Below are positions 16,732-24,811 of a stretch of 24,811 nucleotides of DNA, in pieces. The position numbers were made by a program, and so were the translations under genes. This DNA comes from a virus. The stretch is taken from positions 1-24,811 of the IMG/VR virus record IMGVR_UViG_3300044990_001033; one strand, written 5' to 3'. The number at the start of each line of letters is the position of its first letter. Within the stretch, counting starts at the first letter, position 1. Under the pieces are notes generated by a model, which saw nothing but the letters and a program-made list of their open reading frames with translations, did not search any database and was not told where the DNA came from.

Positions 16732-19175
16732 TCAAGCTGCCATTCAAGCGCGTCAACGACGCGGCCCTGGCGTGCCTGGTGAGCCTGCTCTCGGAGTGGT
16801 TGCCCGACGGCAAGCTGGATGGCTATGAGTTCAAGGCGCTGAATCCACGCCGCGCAGACGGGCACAAGGGATCGTTTTCGATCAACACCACGAACGGGGT
16901 CTGGGCGGATTTCGCCACGGATGACAAGGGATCGGACCCGATCAGCTTGTATGCCTATATCTTCACCTCGGGCGACCAGGGCCAGGCTTGCCGTGAATTG
17001 GCGGATCGGTTCGGGATCGATGTTCCGGGCGGCGCCGAAAGAAAGTCGCCACGGGCCGCCGTTCAGCGAAACCCGCCGCCGGTCGAGATCAAACCGGCGA
17101 AACCGCGCACGCCCTGGACGCCGGCCGGCCCGGCACCGGCGGATGCGCCCGAGCCGCCGAAGGCGCACGTCAAGCGCGGCCTGCCAGAACGGGTGTGGAC
17201 TTACCTCGATTCCGCTGGCCAGGTGCTGGGCTATGTCTACCGCTTCCGCACCAGCGATGGCGGCAAGGAGGTGCTGCCCCTGGTGTGGGCCCGTAACGAG
17301 GCGAGCGGCAAGACCGAATGGCATTGGATGACCTGGGCCGAGCCTCGGCCGCTGTATGGCCTGGACAGGCTGGCGGCCAGGCCCGATGCGACCGTGCTAC
17401 TGGTGGAGGGTGAGAAGTGCGCCGACGTGGGCTCGGCCGAGCTGCCGGACCTGGTGGTGGTGTCCTGGCCGGGCGGCGGCAAAGCGGTGGCCAAGATCGA
17501 TTGGGCGCCGCTGCATGGCCGCAAGGTGATTCTGTGGCCGGACTGCGATGCTCAGCGGGTGCCGTTGACGCGGGAGGAGAAGGACGCCGGGATGGCGCCG
17601 GAGGCCAAGCCCTTGCTCGATGCCCAGGACCAGCCGGGCGTGAAGGCCATGGACCGGATTGAGGCGGTGCTGGAGGGCAAGGCAAAGCTCTGGCGGGTCT
17701 CGATCCCGGCGCCGGGTGAAAAGCCCTCGGGCTGGGATATCGCCGATGCCGTCGACGAGGGCCTGCGCGGCGAGGCGTTGGCGGGGTTTATTCGCGCCAA
17801 TAGTCTCGCGCTCGCGCCAGCGGTCGCGGGGTCGGTCGGTCCTGCAAGCACTTCGACGCAACGACCGGCTGGCGCGGCCGACGCCATCGAAGGCCCGAAA
17901 ACCCCGGGCTGGATGGACGGGATGGTCTGGAAAGAGCGCGGCAAGCTCGAGGACTGTCGCGAGAACGTTTTTTTGCTGCTGACCCAGCACCCGGCCTGGG
18001 CCGGGGTGATTGCCTGGGACGATTTCGCCCGGCGCTGCGTCAAGCGCAAGCCGACGCCATGGGGCTCGCCGGCGGGGGAGTGGACGTCGGAAGACGATTT
18101 CGAGCTGGGCCTGTGGATGGCCCAGCGCTGCCGTCTGCTGGTGAAGGGCGAGGGCACTATCACCAATGGCGTGGCCATGACTGCCGCCCGTAACAAGTTT
18201 CATCCGGTGCGCGAGCACCTGGAGGGCCTGCAGGCCTGGGACGGTATCCCGCGACTGGATCATTGGCTGGTTGATTGCCTGGGGGCGAAGGCGGGCAGCA
18301 ACGATTATCTGCGCATCGCCGGCCGGCTGTTCTTCCTGGGGCTGGTGGCGCGGGTGATGTGCCCCGGCATCAAGTGGGATTACATGCTGGTGCTGGAGGG
18401 TCCGCAGGGTAAGGGCAAGTCAACGGCGCTGCGCATCATCGGCGCCGACTGGTTCGCCGATACGCCGCTGCGCCTGGGCGACAAGGACGCCTACATGGCC
18501 CTGGACGGCGTCTGGCTGTATGAGGTCGGCGAGATGGATTCATTCAACCGCGCCGAGACCACGGCGGTGAAGGCGTTCGTGACGACCCAGACGGACCATT
18601 ATCGCGAGCCGTATGCCCGGCGCACCATCGATCGCGCGCGCCAAGTAGCCTTCGCCGGCACCACCAACCAGGGCGAGTATTTCAAGGACACCACGGGCAA
18701 CCGCCGGTTTTTTCCGGTGCGACTGGTGGGCACGCTGGACCTGGACAAGCTGGCTGAGTGGCGCGACCAGTTGCTGGCCGAGGCGCTGGCGGTGTTCCGG
18801 TCCGGGGCGCGGCTGTATCCGACCCGCGAGGAGGAGGCGCTCTATATCCGTCCGGAGCAGGAAGAGCGCGAGATCGTCGATCCGTGGATCTACAAGCTCC
18901 AGGACTACCTGGCCGAGCCGGAACAGCAGTTCACCAATGAGTACACATCGCTCGATCTACTGGTCGGCGCCATTGGCGTGGAGGTGGAGAAGATCGATAA
19001 CAACCGGGGCGCGGCGACGCGGCTCGGTAACCTGATGGCGAAGCTGGGTTGGCGCAAGGATCGCCGCTCGACTGGCCGTCGGGAGTGGGTCTATGTGCGC
19101 CCATGGGCCGTAGAGTCGGCGCCCGCGCCAGCAGTCAGTCACGGGGCAGGGGGGGGCAACGGTGCGCCTTTCTGA
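16728..19175 (+). CDS. Phage primase-helicase: Toprim plus VapE-type AAA domain (815 aa)
   Basis: Synthesises primers and unwinds DNA at the phage origin. N-terminal CHC2-like primase core about 1-100 (FKALNPRRADGHKGSFSINT, GVWADFATDDKGSDPISLYA), Pro-rich linker about 100-150, Toprim region with LLVEGEKCAD (224-233) and WPDCDA (270-275), then a VapE-type helicase: LQAWDGIPRLDHWL (501-514), Walker A LEGPQGKGKST (556-566), Walker B-like WLYEVGEMD (596-604) and AGTTNQGEYFKDTTGNRRFF (643-662). A C-terminal winged-helix-like region about 715-790 ends the protein. Start ATG 16728 overlaps the upstream stop. The candidate origin lies immediately downstream. Confidence 0.85.
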   Translation: MIKLPFKRVNDAALACLVSLLSEWLPDGKLDGYEFKALNPRRADGHKGSFSINTTNGVWADFATDDKGSDPISLYAYIFTSGDQGQACRELADRFGIDVPGGAERKSPRAAVQRNPPPVEIKPAKPRTPWTPAGPAPADAPEPPKAHVKRGLPERVWTYLDSAGQVLGYVYRFRTSDGGKEVLPLVWARNEASGKTEWHWMTWAEPRPLYGLDRLAARPDATVLLVEGEKCADVGSAELPDLVVVSWPGGGKAVAKIDWAPLHGRKVILWPDCDAQRVPLTREEKDAGMAPEAKPLLDAQDQPGVKAMDRIEAVLEGKAKLWRVSIPAPGEKPSGWDIADAVDEGLRGEALAGFIRANSLALAPAVAGSVGPASTSTQRPAGAADAIEGPKTPGWMDGMVWKERGKLEDCRENVFLLLTQHPAWAGVIAWDDFARRCVKRKPTPWGSPAGEWTSEDDFELGLWMAQRCRLLVKGEGTITNGVAMTAARNKFHPVREHLEGLQAWDGIPRLDHWLVDCLGAKAGSNDYLRIAGRLFFLGLVARVMCPGIKWDYMLVLEGPQGKGKSTALRIIGADWFADTPLRLGDKDAYMALDGVWLYEVGEMDSFNRAETTAVKAFVTTQTDHYREPYARRTIDRARQVAFAGTTNQGEYFKDTTGNRRFFPVRLVGTLDLDKLAEWRDQLLAEALAVFRSGARLYPTREEEALYIRPEQEEREIVDPWIYKLQDYLAEPEQQFTNEYTSLDLLVGAIGVEVEKIDNNRGAATRLGNLMAKLGWRKDRRSTGRREWVYVRPWAVESAPAPAVSHGAGGGNGAPF

Positions 19176-19260
19176 CCGGCATGTTTCCGCCTTCATTTTC
19201 GCCCAGGGATCGGTGCGCTTTTGCGTGTCCGGAAAAGGGTCGGAGATGAAGGTCGAATCC

Positions 19261-19291
19261 GTCCAACCTTCTCAAGCAACCAAGGTTGGAC
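19261..19291. repeat. Perfect 10-bp hairpin of iteron sequence
   Basis: GTCCAACCTT (19261-19270) and AAGGTTGGAC (19282-19291) are exact complements around an 11-base loop, each arm containing one iteron. Confidence 0.8.
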
Positions 19292-19296
19292 AGCCA

Positions 19297-19515
19297 GGCT
19301 GGACGGCTGGAAGCCGCGCCGATACTGGCTTCGTCCAACCGTCCAACCATGTCCAACCGACATGCGCAGGCACACACACGCGCACGCCCGCGTATAGGCG
19401 TGCGTGGCCTTGGTTTTTACCCCTGAGTTTTCCTACAAAAGTTTGTCAATTTCCCTTGGACGAGGTTAGACGGTTGGACGAAGCCAGTATTGGCGCGGCT
19501 TCCAGCCGTCCAGCC
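19297..19515. repeat. 52-bp near-perfect inverted repeat (arms 19297-19348 and 19464-19515)
   Basis: The two arms are reverse complements with only two mismatches in 52 positions, separated by 115 bases. They begin GGCTGGACGGCTGGAAGCCG on the left arm and on the complement of the right arm. Weaker similarity continues about 12 bases outward. Near identity of both arms implies recent formation or active maintenance. Confidence 0.9.
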
Positions 19516-19550
19516 TTGGCGTCTAACTGTGTTTTCGGAGGTTGGACGGT

Positions 19551-19826
19551 ATGAACGACTACGGAATCGATATCCACGCCCTGCGCCGGCACTTCGTGGC
19601 GGTGCGGGATTGGATGCTGGCGTGCGGTGAGTGGACGGCAGATGAGGGAGACGAGATTGGCCAGGCGATCAAGCTGGCCATCGATCCGCCCGACCTGGGC
19701 TATCTGGCTTGGTGGGCTGAGTGGCTGTCAGGCTGGGCCGATGTGGTCAAGGCGGATGCCGCCGGCCTTGATGCGATGTATCAGGCCGCCCTGGTGCGTG
19801 CCCGGGCCGATAAGGGGGAGGCATGA
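19551..19826 (+). CDS. Hypothetical acidic, Trp-rich protein (91 aa)
   Basis: ATG 19551 has GGAGG nine bases upstream; the upstream TTG at 19542 is inside that spacing. The sequence is acidic with many tryptophans (VRDWMLACGEWTADEGDEIG, then YLAWWAEWLSGWADVV) and fully helical. It overlaps the next gene by four bases. Position between replication and packaging modules; no family recognised. Confidence 0.7.
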   Translation: MNDYGIDIHALRRHFVAVRDWMLACGEWTADEGDEIGQAIKLAIDPPDLGYLAWWAEWLSGWADVVKADAAGLDAMYQAALVRARADKGEA

Positions 19827-20581
19827 TCAAACTCGAAATGAAGTGGGATGAGTCCAAAGGGTCGCGCCAGCAGATCGAGATCGCGGCTCAACGGGCGCTG
19901 CTGAAAACCGCTCAGGCTATCCAGGCGGCAGAACAGACCGAGATGGGGCGGGTGTTCGACCGCCCGACACGCTGGACGCTCGGGGCCATGAAGGTCCGAG
20001 TGGACAGCAAGTTCGCTGTCACGGTCGGCATTCTCGATCCGGATGGATTCTACAAGCGCGCTCAGAACTATCTGTCGACGCAGGTCGATGGTGGGACTCG
20101 GCGCCTGAAGGCGATGGAGGTCGCCCTGCAGCGCCGCGACATCATGCCGACCGGATGGGTGGCTGTGCCTGGATCAGGCGCGGAACAGGACCAGTACGGC
20201 AACGTGGCGGTCGGGCAACTCAGGCAAATTCTGTCCTGGTTCGATGCGGCCGAGCGCTGGGCTGGGTCGACCCAGAACATGGGCGAGAAGGGCAGGGCGA
20301 AGCGGCGCAAGGGTACGCGCTCAAAGCGCGGCTTCGAGTACTTCCATGTCTACCCCGGCAGGTCGCACCAGGGCCACAGGCAAGCGCTGCACCCAGGCAT
20401 CTACAAGCGCACGTCGTTTGTGTTCGGAAAGGCCATCAAGCCCGTGCTGCTCTTCGTCCGGGCGGCTGGGTACAAGCCACGGTTTGGATTCGAGCAGGTG
20501 GCCATCGATACCTATGAGCGCGAATTCCCGGCCCAGTTCGATGCGGCAATGCAGCGCGACCCAGGGGCCTCCGATGCCTGA
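19823..20581 (+). CDS. Hypothetical phage protein, possibly virion-associated (252 aa)
   Basis: Starts ATG 19823 in an ATGA overlap. The protein is mixed alpha/beta with a basic central segment (MGEKGRAKRRKGTRSKRGFE) and an ordered C-terminal part (GIYKRTSFVFGKAIKPVLLF, then RAAGYKPRFGFEQVAIDTYE). The general plan of helical N-terminus, basic linker and beta C-terminus is like minor tail or tail-completion proteins of the lambda Z type, but I would not assign it. It precedes the terminase genes. Confidence 0.55.
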   Translation: MIKLEMKWDESKGSRQQIEIAAQRALLKTAQAIQAAEQTEMGRVFDRPTRWTLGAMKVRVDSKFAVTVGILDPDGFYKRAQNYLSTQVDGGTRRLKAMEVALQRRDIMPTGWVAVPGSGAEQDQYGNVAVGQLRQILSWFDAAERWAGSTQNMGEKGRAKRRKGTRSKRGFEYFHVYPGRSHQGHRQALHPGIYKRTSFVFGKAIKPVLLFVRAAGYKPRFGFEQVAIDTYEREFPAQFDAAMQRDPGASDA

Positions 20582-20688
20582 CCGCGCCCACCCCACCCCC
20601 CCCCCTTCGGGTCCTTCCAAAAAGCCCCCAATGCGGGTTATTCGAACCACGTCTTTTCAGGGTTTGTGGAGGTTGCTAAGGGGGTTGT
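20582..20688 (+). other. Short non-coding gap before the terminase; possible cos region
   Basis: 107 bases with a run of ten C (20596-20605), TTCGGGTCCTTCC and a short GCGGG element. In lambda-type phages the cos site lies just upstream of the small terminase gene, so this is the natural place. Nothing in the sequence itself proves a cleavage site. Confidence 0.25.
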
Positions 20689-21216
20689 ATGGTTGACCTG
20701 ATGGCCAGGTGTAAGCAAGCGGAATTCGGTGAACTGGTTGGGGTCAGCCAGCAAGCCATTTCGGACCTGTTCTCCAGGCGCGTGCTCTCCGAGGATGGCA
20801 CGGCGGGGCAATGGCTCCGTGAGTACTGCGGGCACCTACGCGAGATGGCCGCCGGCCGGGCTGCCGCCGGCGACCTGGATCTTGCAACCGAACGGGCGAT
20901 GCTGGCCCGATCCCAGCGCCATGGCCAGGACATCAAGAACAACGTGGCCATGGGCACCTACGCTCCTATCGATCTGCTGTCCGATGTGCTGGCCAATGCC
21001 GCCCAGGCGGTGGTAGACCGGCTGGAGCAGATCCCGGCTGACCTGCGCCGAGTATGTCCCGACCTTCCGCAGGCGGCGCGTGACGCGGTGATGGCCGAGA
21101 TCGCCTCGGCCCGAAACGAGATGGCGCGCAAGACCGCCTCCCTGGTTGCCGATGCCCTGGACCCCACGGACCTGCAGGAAGATGATGAGCCGACGGTCGA
21201 GGAGGTCGACGCTTGA
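20689..21216 (+). CDS. Terminase small subunit (lambda Nu1-like)
   Basis: The start ATG 20689 follows AAGGGGG. The N-terminus is a winged-helix DNA-binding region (KQAEFGELVGVSQQAISDLF, then SRRVLSEDGTAGQWLREYCG) as in Nu1-type subunits, followed by a long helical stretch (LDLATERAMLARSQRHGQDI) typical of the family and an acidic C-terminus that contacts the large subunit. 175 residues, close to the lambda protein's length. It recognises the packaging site and recruits the large subunit; its stop overlaps the large-subunit start. Confidence 0.82.
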   Translation: MVDLMARCKQAEFGELVGVSQQAISDLFSRRVLSEDGTAGQWLREYCGHLREMAAGRAAAGDLDLATERAMLARSQRHGQDIKNNVAMGTYAPIDLLSDVLANAAQAVVDRLEQIPADLRRVCPDLPQAARDAVMAEIASARNEMARKTASLVADALDPTDLQEDDEPTVEEVDA

Positions 21217-23312
21217 TCCCGCATACCCTCCCGATCGCTACGCGCGCCGCCGTCGTCCGCGCCGTCCGCGCCGGACTGGCACCGCTGCGCGCCGATCCGC
21301 CCATGCCCCTGTCCACCTGGGCTGAGCAGCACTTCGAGATGGATGAAGAATCCAGCCACCGCCGGGGCCTGTGGGCGGCCTGGCCGATCCAGATCGGCTG
21401 GATGGACGCATTCAGCAACGACGATATCTTCGAGGTCGACGTCGAGAAGGCCAAGCGGGTCGGCTACACCAAGAGCGTGGTGGCCTTCGCCGAATACAAC
21501 GCCAGCCATCGGCGCCGGAAGCTGGCCATCTGGCAGCCGACCGACGATGACCGGGACTCATTCGTCAAGAGCGAGGTCGCGCCCGCTTTCGACATCTGCA
21601 AGGCCTTGGCGGCAGTACGACGTCACGATCGTGACGCCAACACCGTCCGCTTCGTGCGCTTCCGCGGCAGCGTCCAGCACTACCTGGGCGCCAAGGCCGC
21701 GCGGAATTTCCGCCGAATCACGGTGGCCGTCTCGGTCCTGGACGAGGTCGACGCCATGGATACCGTGGTGGAAAAGACCATCGATCCCTACACCGGCGCC
21801 GTCGGCCGCTTGGAGGGGGCCCCGTTTCCGAAAGTGGTCCTGGGCACCACGCCCAGGCACAAGCTCACCAGCCACATCCGCCGGCGCGTGGACGCCGCCG
21901 AAGCGGTCATGGAATACCTTATCCCTTGCCCGCACTGCGGCCATCGCCATGCCCTTGGCTACGGCCGTCTGCGCGACGAGGCCGACGAAACCGGAATGCA
22001 GTGGGAGGAGGACGAGCCTCTGGCCACCGTTAGGCACGTCTGCCCGCACTGCCGCCAGTCCATCACGCAGGCCGACTACCTGGCCGTGTGGGAAGACGGC
22101 CGCTGGATCAGCCGCTGCGGACAGTACCACTACGACCACGTGGCCAAGGTTTGGCAGGACGGCGAAGGCATGCCCAGGCCGGCGCCGCGCCACGTCGCCT
22201 TCGTGCGCGCCTGGACCGCCTACAGCCCCCAGCGCGCCTGGCCTGACATCCTGCGCGAGTTCCTCGAGGCCAGAAAGGCCAAGAAGGCCGGCGACAACGG
22301 CCCCATGCAGGGCTTCGTCAACGAGACCTTGGCCGAGGTCTGGGAAGAGGAGTACGAACACACCGACGCCAGCGTCCTGGTCAAGCGCGCCCAGACCGAC
22401 CTCGACATTCCTCTGCATGTAGTCCCGTCCGGCGCCTGCAAGCTGTTGATGTTCGTCGACACCCAGGCCGACCGCTGGGAAGCCGTCACCTGGGCCATCG
22501 GCCGTGGCGAAGAGATGTGGCCTATCGACTACCGCGTCATCTACGGCACCCCCGCCGACCAGGCCGAATGGGCCGACAAGCTCGACCCCCTGATCCGCAC
22601 CGTATACCGCCACACCCACGGCCACGAAATGACCCTCGACGCCATCGGCATCGACACCGGCGGCACCAACTGGACCCACCAGGCCTACAACTACTGCCGG
22701 CTGCGGGCCCACCAGAAGGTCTACGCCTGCAAGGGCGACCCCGCCCTGGGCAAGCCCATCAAAATGAAGCCAAGCCAGGTTGACGTGAACGCCTACGGGC
22801 GCGTCATCAAGCACGGCGTCAAGCTCTGGCGGATCTGCGTCGACACCGCCAAGGACCTGCTCCATGGCCGCCTGGAACAGGTCAAGCGTCCAGGCCCCGG
22901 CTACATCCACCTCAACCGCCACTTGCCCCAGGAGTTCTACGACCAGCTCACCGCCGAGCACCGCATCCGGGTCCGCCAGGCCCACGGCTGGGCCGAGCGC
23001 TGGGTCTGCCCCAGCGGCCACCGAAACGAGGTGCTTGACTGCACGGTCGGGTGCCTGTTCCTGATCCAGGTGCTCGGCCTGCACAACACACCGGCCAGCG
23101 TCTGGGAGCGCTGGGAAGCCAACCTCACCCCAGACCTGTTTGCCACACCGCCTGAAACAACAGCGCCAGAAAGCGAAACAACAGCCCAAGAAAGCGAAAC
23201 GCAGACCCATGAAACCGTGCCTACGTCTGCACCGAGCGCACCCGTGCCATTGCCACCGCGCCGATCACCAAGCCTGTCCCGCCGCACCGGCGGCGTTTCG
23301 CGCCGGACCTGA
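21213..23312 (+). CDS. Terminase large subunit (lambda gpA family)
   Basis: ATP-driven packaging motor and cos nuclease. Motifs: variant Walker A KAKRVGYTKS (79-88, as in lambda KSARVGYSK), Walker B SVLDEVDAMD, a C-motif-like VVLGTTPRHK, paired CPHC zinc-type motifs, and a nuclease domain with FVDTQADRWEAVTWAIGRGE and DAIGIDTGG. 699 residues. The start is TTG 21213, overlapping the small-subunit stop, with GAGGAGG eight bases upstream; ATG 21303 would remove the region that binds the small subunit. The last 50 residues are Pro/Glu/Thr-rich repeats (ESETTAQESETQTHE), a likely disordered tail. Confidence 0.92.
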   Translation: MIPHTLPIATRAAVVRAVRAGLAPLRADPPMPLSTWAEQHFEMDEESSHRRGLWAAWPIQIGWMDAFSNDDIFEVDVEKAKRVGYTKSVVAFAEYNASHRRRKLAIWQPTDDDRDSFVKSEVAPAFDICKALAAVRRHDRDANTVRFVRFRGSVQHYLGAKAARNFRRITVAVSVLDEVDAMDTVVEKTIDPYTGAVGRLEGAPFPKVVLGTTPRHKLTSHIRRRVDAAEAVMEYLIPCPHCGHRHALGYGRLRDEADETGMQWEEDEPLATVRHVCPHCRQSITQADYLAVWEDGRWISRCGQYHYDHVAKVWQDGEGMPRPAPRHVAFVRAWTAYSPQRAWPDILREFLEARKAKKAGDNGPMQGFVNETLAEVWEEEYEHTDASVLVKRAQTDLDIPLHVVPSGACKLLMFVDTQADRWEAVTWAIGRGEEMWPIDYRVIYGTPADQAEWADKLDPLIRTVYRHTHGHEMTLDAIGIDTGGTNWTHQAYNYCRLRAHQKVYACKGDPALGKPIKMKPSQVDVNAYGRVIKHGVKLWRICVDTAKDLLHGRLEQVKRPGPGYIHLNRHLPQEFYDQLTAEHRIRVRQAHGWAERWVCPSGHRNEVLDCTVGCLFLIQVLGLHNTPASVWERWEANLTPDLFATPPETTAPESETTAQESETQTHETVPTSAPSAPVPLPPRRSPSLSRRTGGVSRRT

Positions 23313-23313
23313 C

Positions 23314-23577
23314 ATGACCCTGCGCGAGCTGATGCAATTCGTGGTCGAGTGCGCCGAGCAGACCGGGCACAGCCTAAGCGCCGACTGCGCCGAACAGATT
23401 GAGAGACAGATCGCCAAGACATTCCCGGCCGAGAAGGTCTACATTCCGCGGCCTGACGCATCGAAAAAAATTGCCATCGCCGAGGCAGCGAAACGCCTAC
23501 CCACCGATGTAGTGGCAAGCAGGTATGGCGTCACGCGATCCTGGGTCCACAAGGTCGTCAGAAAAAAAGTGGACTGA
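23314..23577 (+). CDS. Mor-like transcription activator family protein (87 aa)
   Basis: ATG 23314 is one base after the terminase stop. A helical N-terminal dimerisation part (LMQFVVECAEQTGHSLSADC) precedes FPAEKVYIPRPD and a C-terminal HTH (EAAKRLPTDVVASRYGVTRS), the layout of Mor/C-type activators of Mu-like phages and of many small relatives. Here it sits between terminase and connector genes, not in an early region, so it may regulate late genes or be structural fill. Function inferred only from the HTH. Confidence 0.65.
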   Translation: MTLRELMQFVVECAEQTGHSLSADCAEQIERQIAKTFPAEKVYIPRPDASKKIAIAEAAKRLPTDVVASRYGVTRSWVHKVVRKKVD

Positions 23578-23619
23578 CTCGGCCCTACGAGTCCACAACC
23601 GCTTGCCATGCTTCGCCCC

Positions 23620-24180
23620 ATGGCATCCATCCAAACCACCGAACCCACAGAACTGCGCGCCGGCGATACCTGGACCTGGCGCCGGGACGACCTGTCCGAC
23701 TACCCGGCGGGCGATGGTTGGACGCTCACTTACTACTTCCGCACCGCCACCCACTATTTCAACGTCGTCGCCGCGGCCGATGGCGATGCTTATCTCGCCA
23801 CCGTGGCCAAGGCCATCACAGCCACCTACGGCGCCGGTGCCTATGACTGGGTCGCTGTGGTCGGAAACGCCACCGAGCGCCATGAGGTCGACCGCGGCAA
23901 GACCACTGTCCTGCCCGACTACAGCGCCGCCGTCGCCATCGATGGCCGCACCTTTGCCCGTACCCTGCTCGACTATGTCGAAGCCGAGCTGCTCAGCCGC
24001 GGCAGCTCAGGCCGCCTGGACGTGGTCACCAGCGCCCTGGCCGACCGCAGCCTGACCCGCGACGCCGGCGGCCTGACCACGCTGCGCAACCAGCTCAAGG
24101 TCGAAGTGCAGCGCGAAGAGGCCGCCGAGCGGCGCCGGCAAGGTCTGCCCAGTCGCAACCGCATGCACTTCGTGGGCTGA
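23620..24180 (+). CDS. Head-tail connector-like phage protein (186 aa)
   Basis: Start ATG 23620 (MASIQTTEPTELRAGDTWTW) is preferred over ATG 23608, though neither has a good ribosome site. The N-terminal about 110 residues are beta-rich (AGDTWTWRRDDLSDYP, then WTLTYYFRTATHYFNVVAAA), the C-terminal part helical with RDAGGLTTLRNQLKVEVQRE, a segment like lambda gpW (head-tail joining). The position directly before the portal gene agrees. I call it connector-like without naming a gene. Confidence 0.65.
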   Translation: MASIQTTEPTELRAGDTWTWRRDDLSDYPAGDGWTLTYYFRTATHYFNVVAAADGDAYLATVAKAITATYGAGAYDWVAVVGNATERHEVDRGKTTVLPDYSAAVAIDGRTFARTLLDYVEAELLSRGSSGRLDVVTSALADRSLTRDAGGLTTLRNQLKVEVQREEAAERRRQGLPSRNRMHFVG

Positions 24181-24182
24181 CC

Positions 24183-24811
24183 ATGACGACCACGCCAATC
24201 CTCGCCGACGTAACCCTGGGCCCGGTGCGCGTCCGCCAGGCCGGCCAGCCGATGCCCGCGCCGCGCCGCCTGAACACTTGGGCCGCCGTGCGCTCCGAGG
24301 CGGTCAAGCCGCCCCATGTGCTCGCCCACCACCGCGCCCGGGTCCGGGCCGAGTATGCCGGTGGCACCATCCAGCGCCACAACGCCAACTGGATCGCCAG
24401 CCACAGCAACGCCAACCAGGCCTTGCGCTACACCCTGACCACCATGCGCGCCCGCTCGCGCTCCCTGGAACGCGACGACCCGCTGGTCAAACGCTTCCTG
24501 GCCCTGGTCGAGACCAACGTGGTCGGTGCCCAGGGCGTCAGCCTGCAAAGCCGGGTCGGCAATATCGGCCCGGATGGCCGCACCGTCATGGACGCCGCCG
24601 CCAATCGCATCTTCGAGCGCGAGTACGCCCTGTTCTCCCGCCGCGGCGAATACGATGTCACCGGCCAACTCGGCCGCGCCGCCTATGAGCGCCTGCTCAT
24701 CCGCACCATCGCCCGCGACGGTGAAGTCCTGGAAAAGATCGTCTCCGACCCAACCAGCCGCTGGGGCTTCCGCCTGCAGATGATCGAAGCCGACTGGCTC
24801 GACGAGACCCT
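24183..24811 (+). CDS. Portal protein (lambda gpB family), 3' truncated by window edge
   Basis: ATG 24183 opens MTTTPILADVTLGPVRVRQA..., continuing through VRAEYAGGTIQRHNANWIAS, ARSRSLERDDPLVKRFLALV, ETNVVGAQGVSLQSRVG and IRTIARDGEVLEKIVS. These blocks are the N-terminal signature of phage_portal_2/lambda gpB proteins, which form the dodecameric DNA entry ring of the head. 209 codons are visible; the rest lies beyond base 24811. It begins three bases after the connector-like gene. Confidence 0.9.
   Translation, partial: MTTTPILADVTLGPVRVRQAGQPMPAPRRLNTWAAVRSEAVKPPHVLAHHRARVRAEYAGGTIQRHNANWIASHSNANQALRYTLTTMRARSRSLERDDPLVKRFLALVETNVVGAQGVSLQSRVGNIGPDGRTVMDAAANRIFEREYALFSRRGEYDVTGQLGRAAYERLLIRTIARDGEVLEKIVSDPTSRWGFRLQMIEADWLDET

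Larger units (their letters stand above)
19176..19550 (+). other. Candidate replication origin: iterons, inverted repeats and AT-rich tract
   Basis: No gene in 375 bases. GTCCAACC occurs at 19261, 19333, 19341 and 19351, and its complement GGTTGGAC at 19284, 19472 and 19540, with degenerate copies at 19464 and 19521. Between the arms of a large inverted repeat there is a T/A-rich stretch (19411-19455). Iterons plus an easily melted tract directly after a primase-helicase gene is typical of an origin. Direct proof is lacking. Confidence 0.5.

Noticed and set aside
21558-23210. 550-residue minus-strand frame opposite the terminase
   Set aside because: Antisense shadow of a high-GC gene: G/V/A/D-rich, no motifs, while the plus strand is a clear gpA-type terminase.
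1-24811. tRNA, rRNA, CRISPR arrays and insertion sequences
   Set aside because: No cloverleaf-like segment with a conserved T-loop, no regular repeat-spacer pattern and no transposase frame was seen.

Overview
The window is most of the left half of a temperate, lambda-like tailed phage or prophage of a GC-rich proteobacterium (beta or gamma by gene style; I cannot name the host). The evidence is a divergent repressor/Cro pair with shared operators, a CII-like gene, a primase-helicase, and lambda-type terminase small and large subunits followed by a connector-like gene and a lambda gpB-type portal cut by the right edge. No tRNA, rRNA, CRISPR array or conventional phage integrase is visible.

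Layout. 1-4268 (+): a tightly overlapping operon of small phage accessory genes, interrupted by a C5 DNA methyltransferase unit. 4347-13419 (-): a long early operon (small zinc and HTH proteins, a RusA-type resolvase, an integron integrase, six gene cassettes, then more small genes) reading leftward from a promoter at about 13460-13487. 13562-14417 (+): a three-gene moron (secreted Cys-rich protein, staphylococcal-type nuclease, one-pass membrane protein). 14412-15304: immunity region with repressor (-) and Cro-like gene (+). 15349-19175: a small (-) gene, a C-rich untranslated leader with two terminator-like hairpins, a frameshifted CII-like gene and the primase-helicase. 19176-19550: non-coding, with GTCCAACC iterons and a 52-bp inverted repeat, a candidate origin. 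19551-24811 (+): packaging and start of the structural genes.

The main discovery is a complete integron inside the phage early operon. The integrase (6645-7661, -) has the extra domain typical of IntI. It is followed by an attI and six cassettes (7723-10488), each bounded by an attC whose outer box is the complement of the start of the same cassette. The attC sites point away from intI, as in ordinary integrons, but all six cassette genes read the other way, toward intI and in line with the phage operon. They would therefore be expressed from the phage early promoter rather than a Pc promoter. A seventh, solitary cassette (2535-3579) carrying the methyltransferase sits in the other, rightward operon, with its attC reversed so that its gene is again antisense to attC and again co-directional with the host operon. 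Removing it on paper restores a continuous open frame ending in an ATGA overlap with the next gene, which is the signature of integrase-mediated insertion at a secondary site.

The cassette cargo (an Acb2/Tad1-like helical hairpin protein, a DHH phosphoesterase, a C5 methyltransferase with a second protein encoded in an overlapping frame, and small phage-type proteins) suggests a phage gene-capture platform for accessory, possibly anti-defence, functions. Four copies of the palindrome AATAGA-N3-TCTATT, two in the early promoter and two between repressor and Cro, imply that the lysogenic repressor also controls the integron. Cargo function and platform activity are inferences; the recombination-site architecture is read directly from the sequence.
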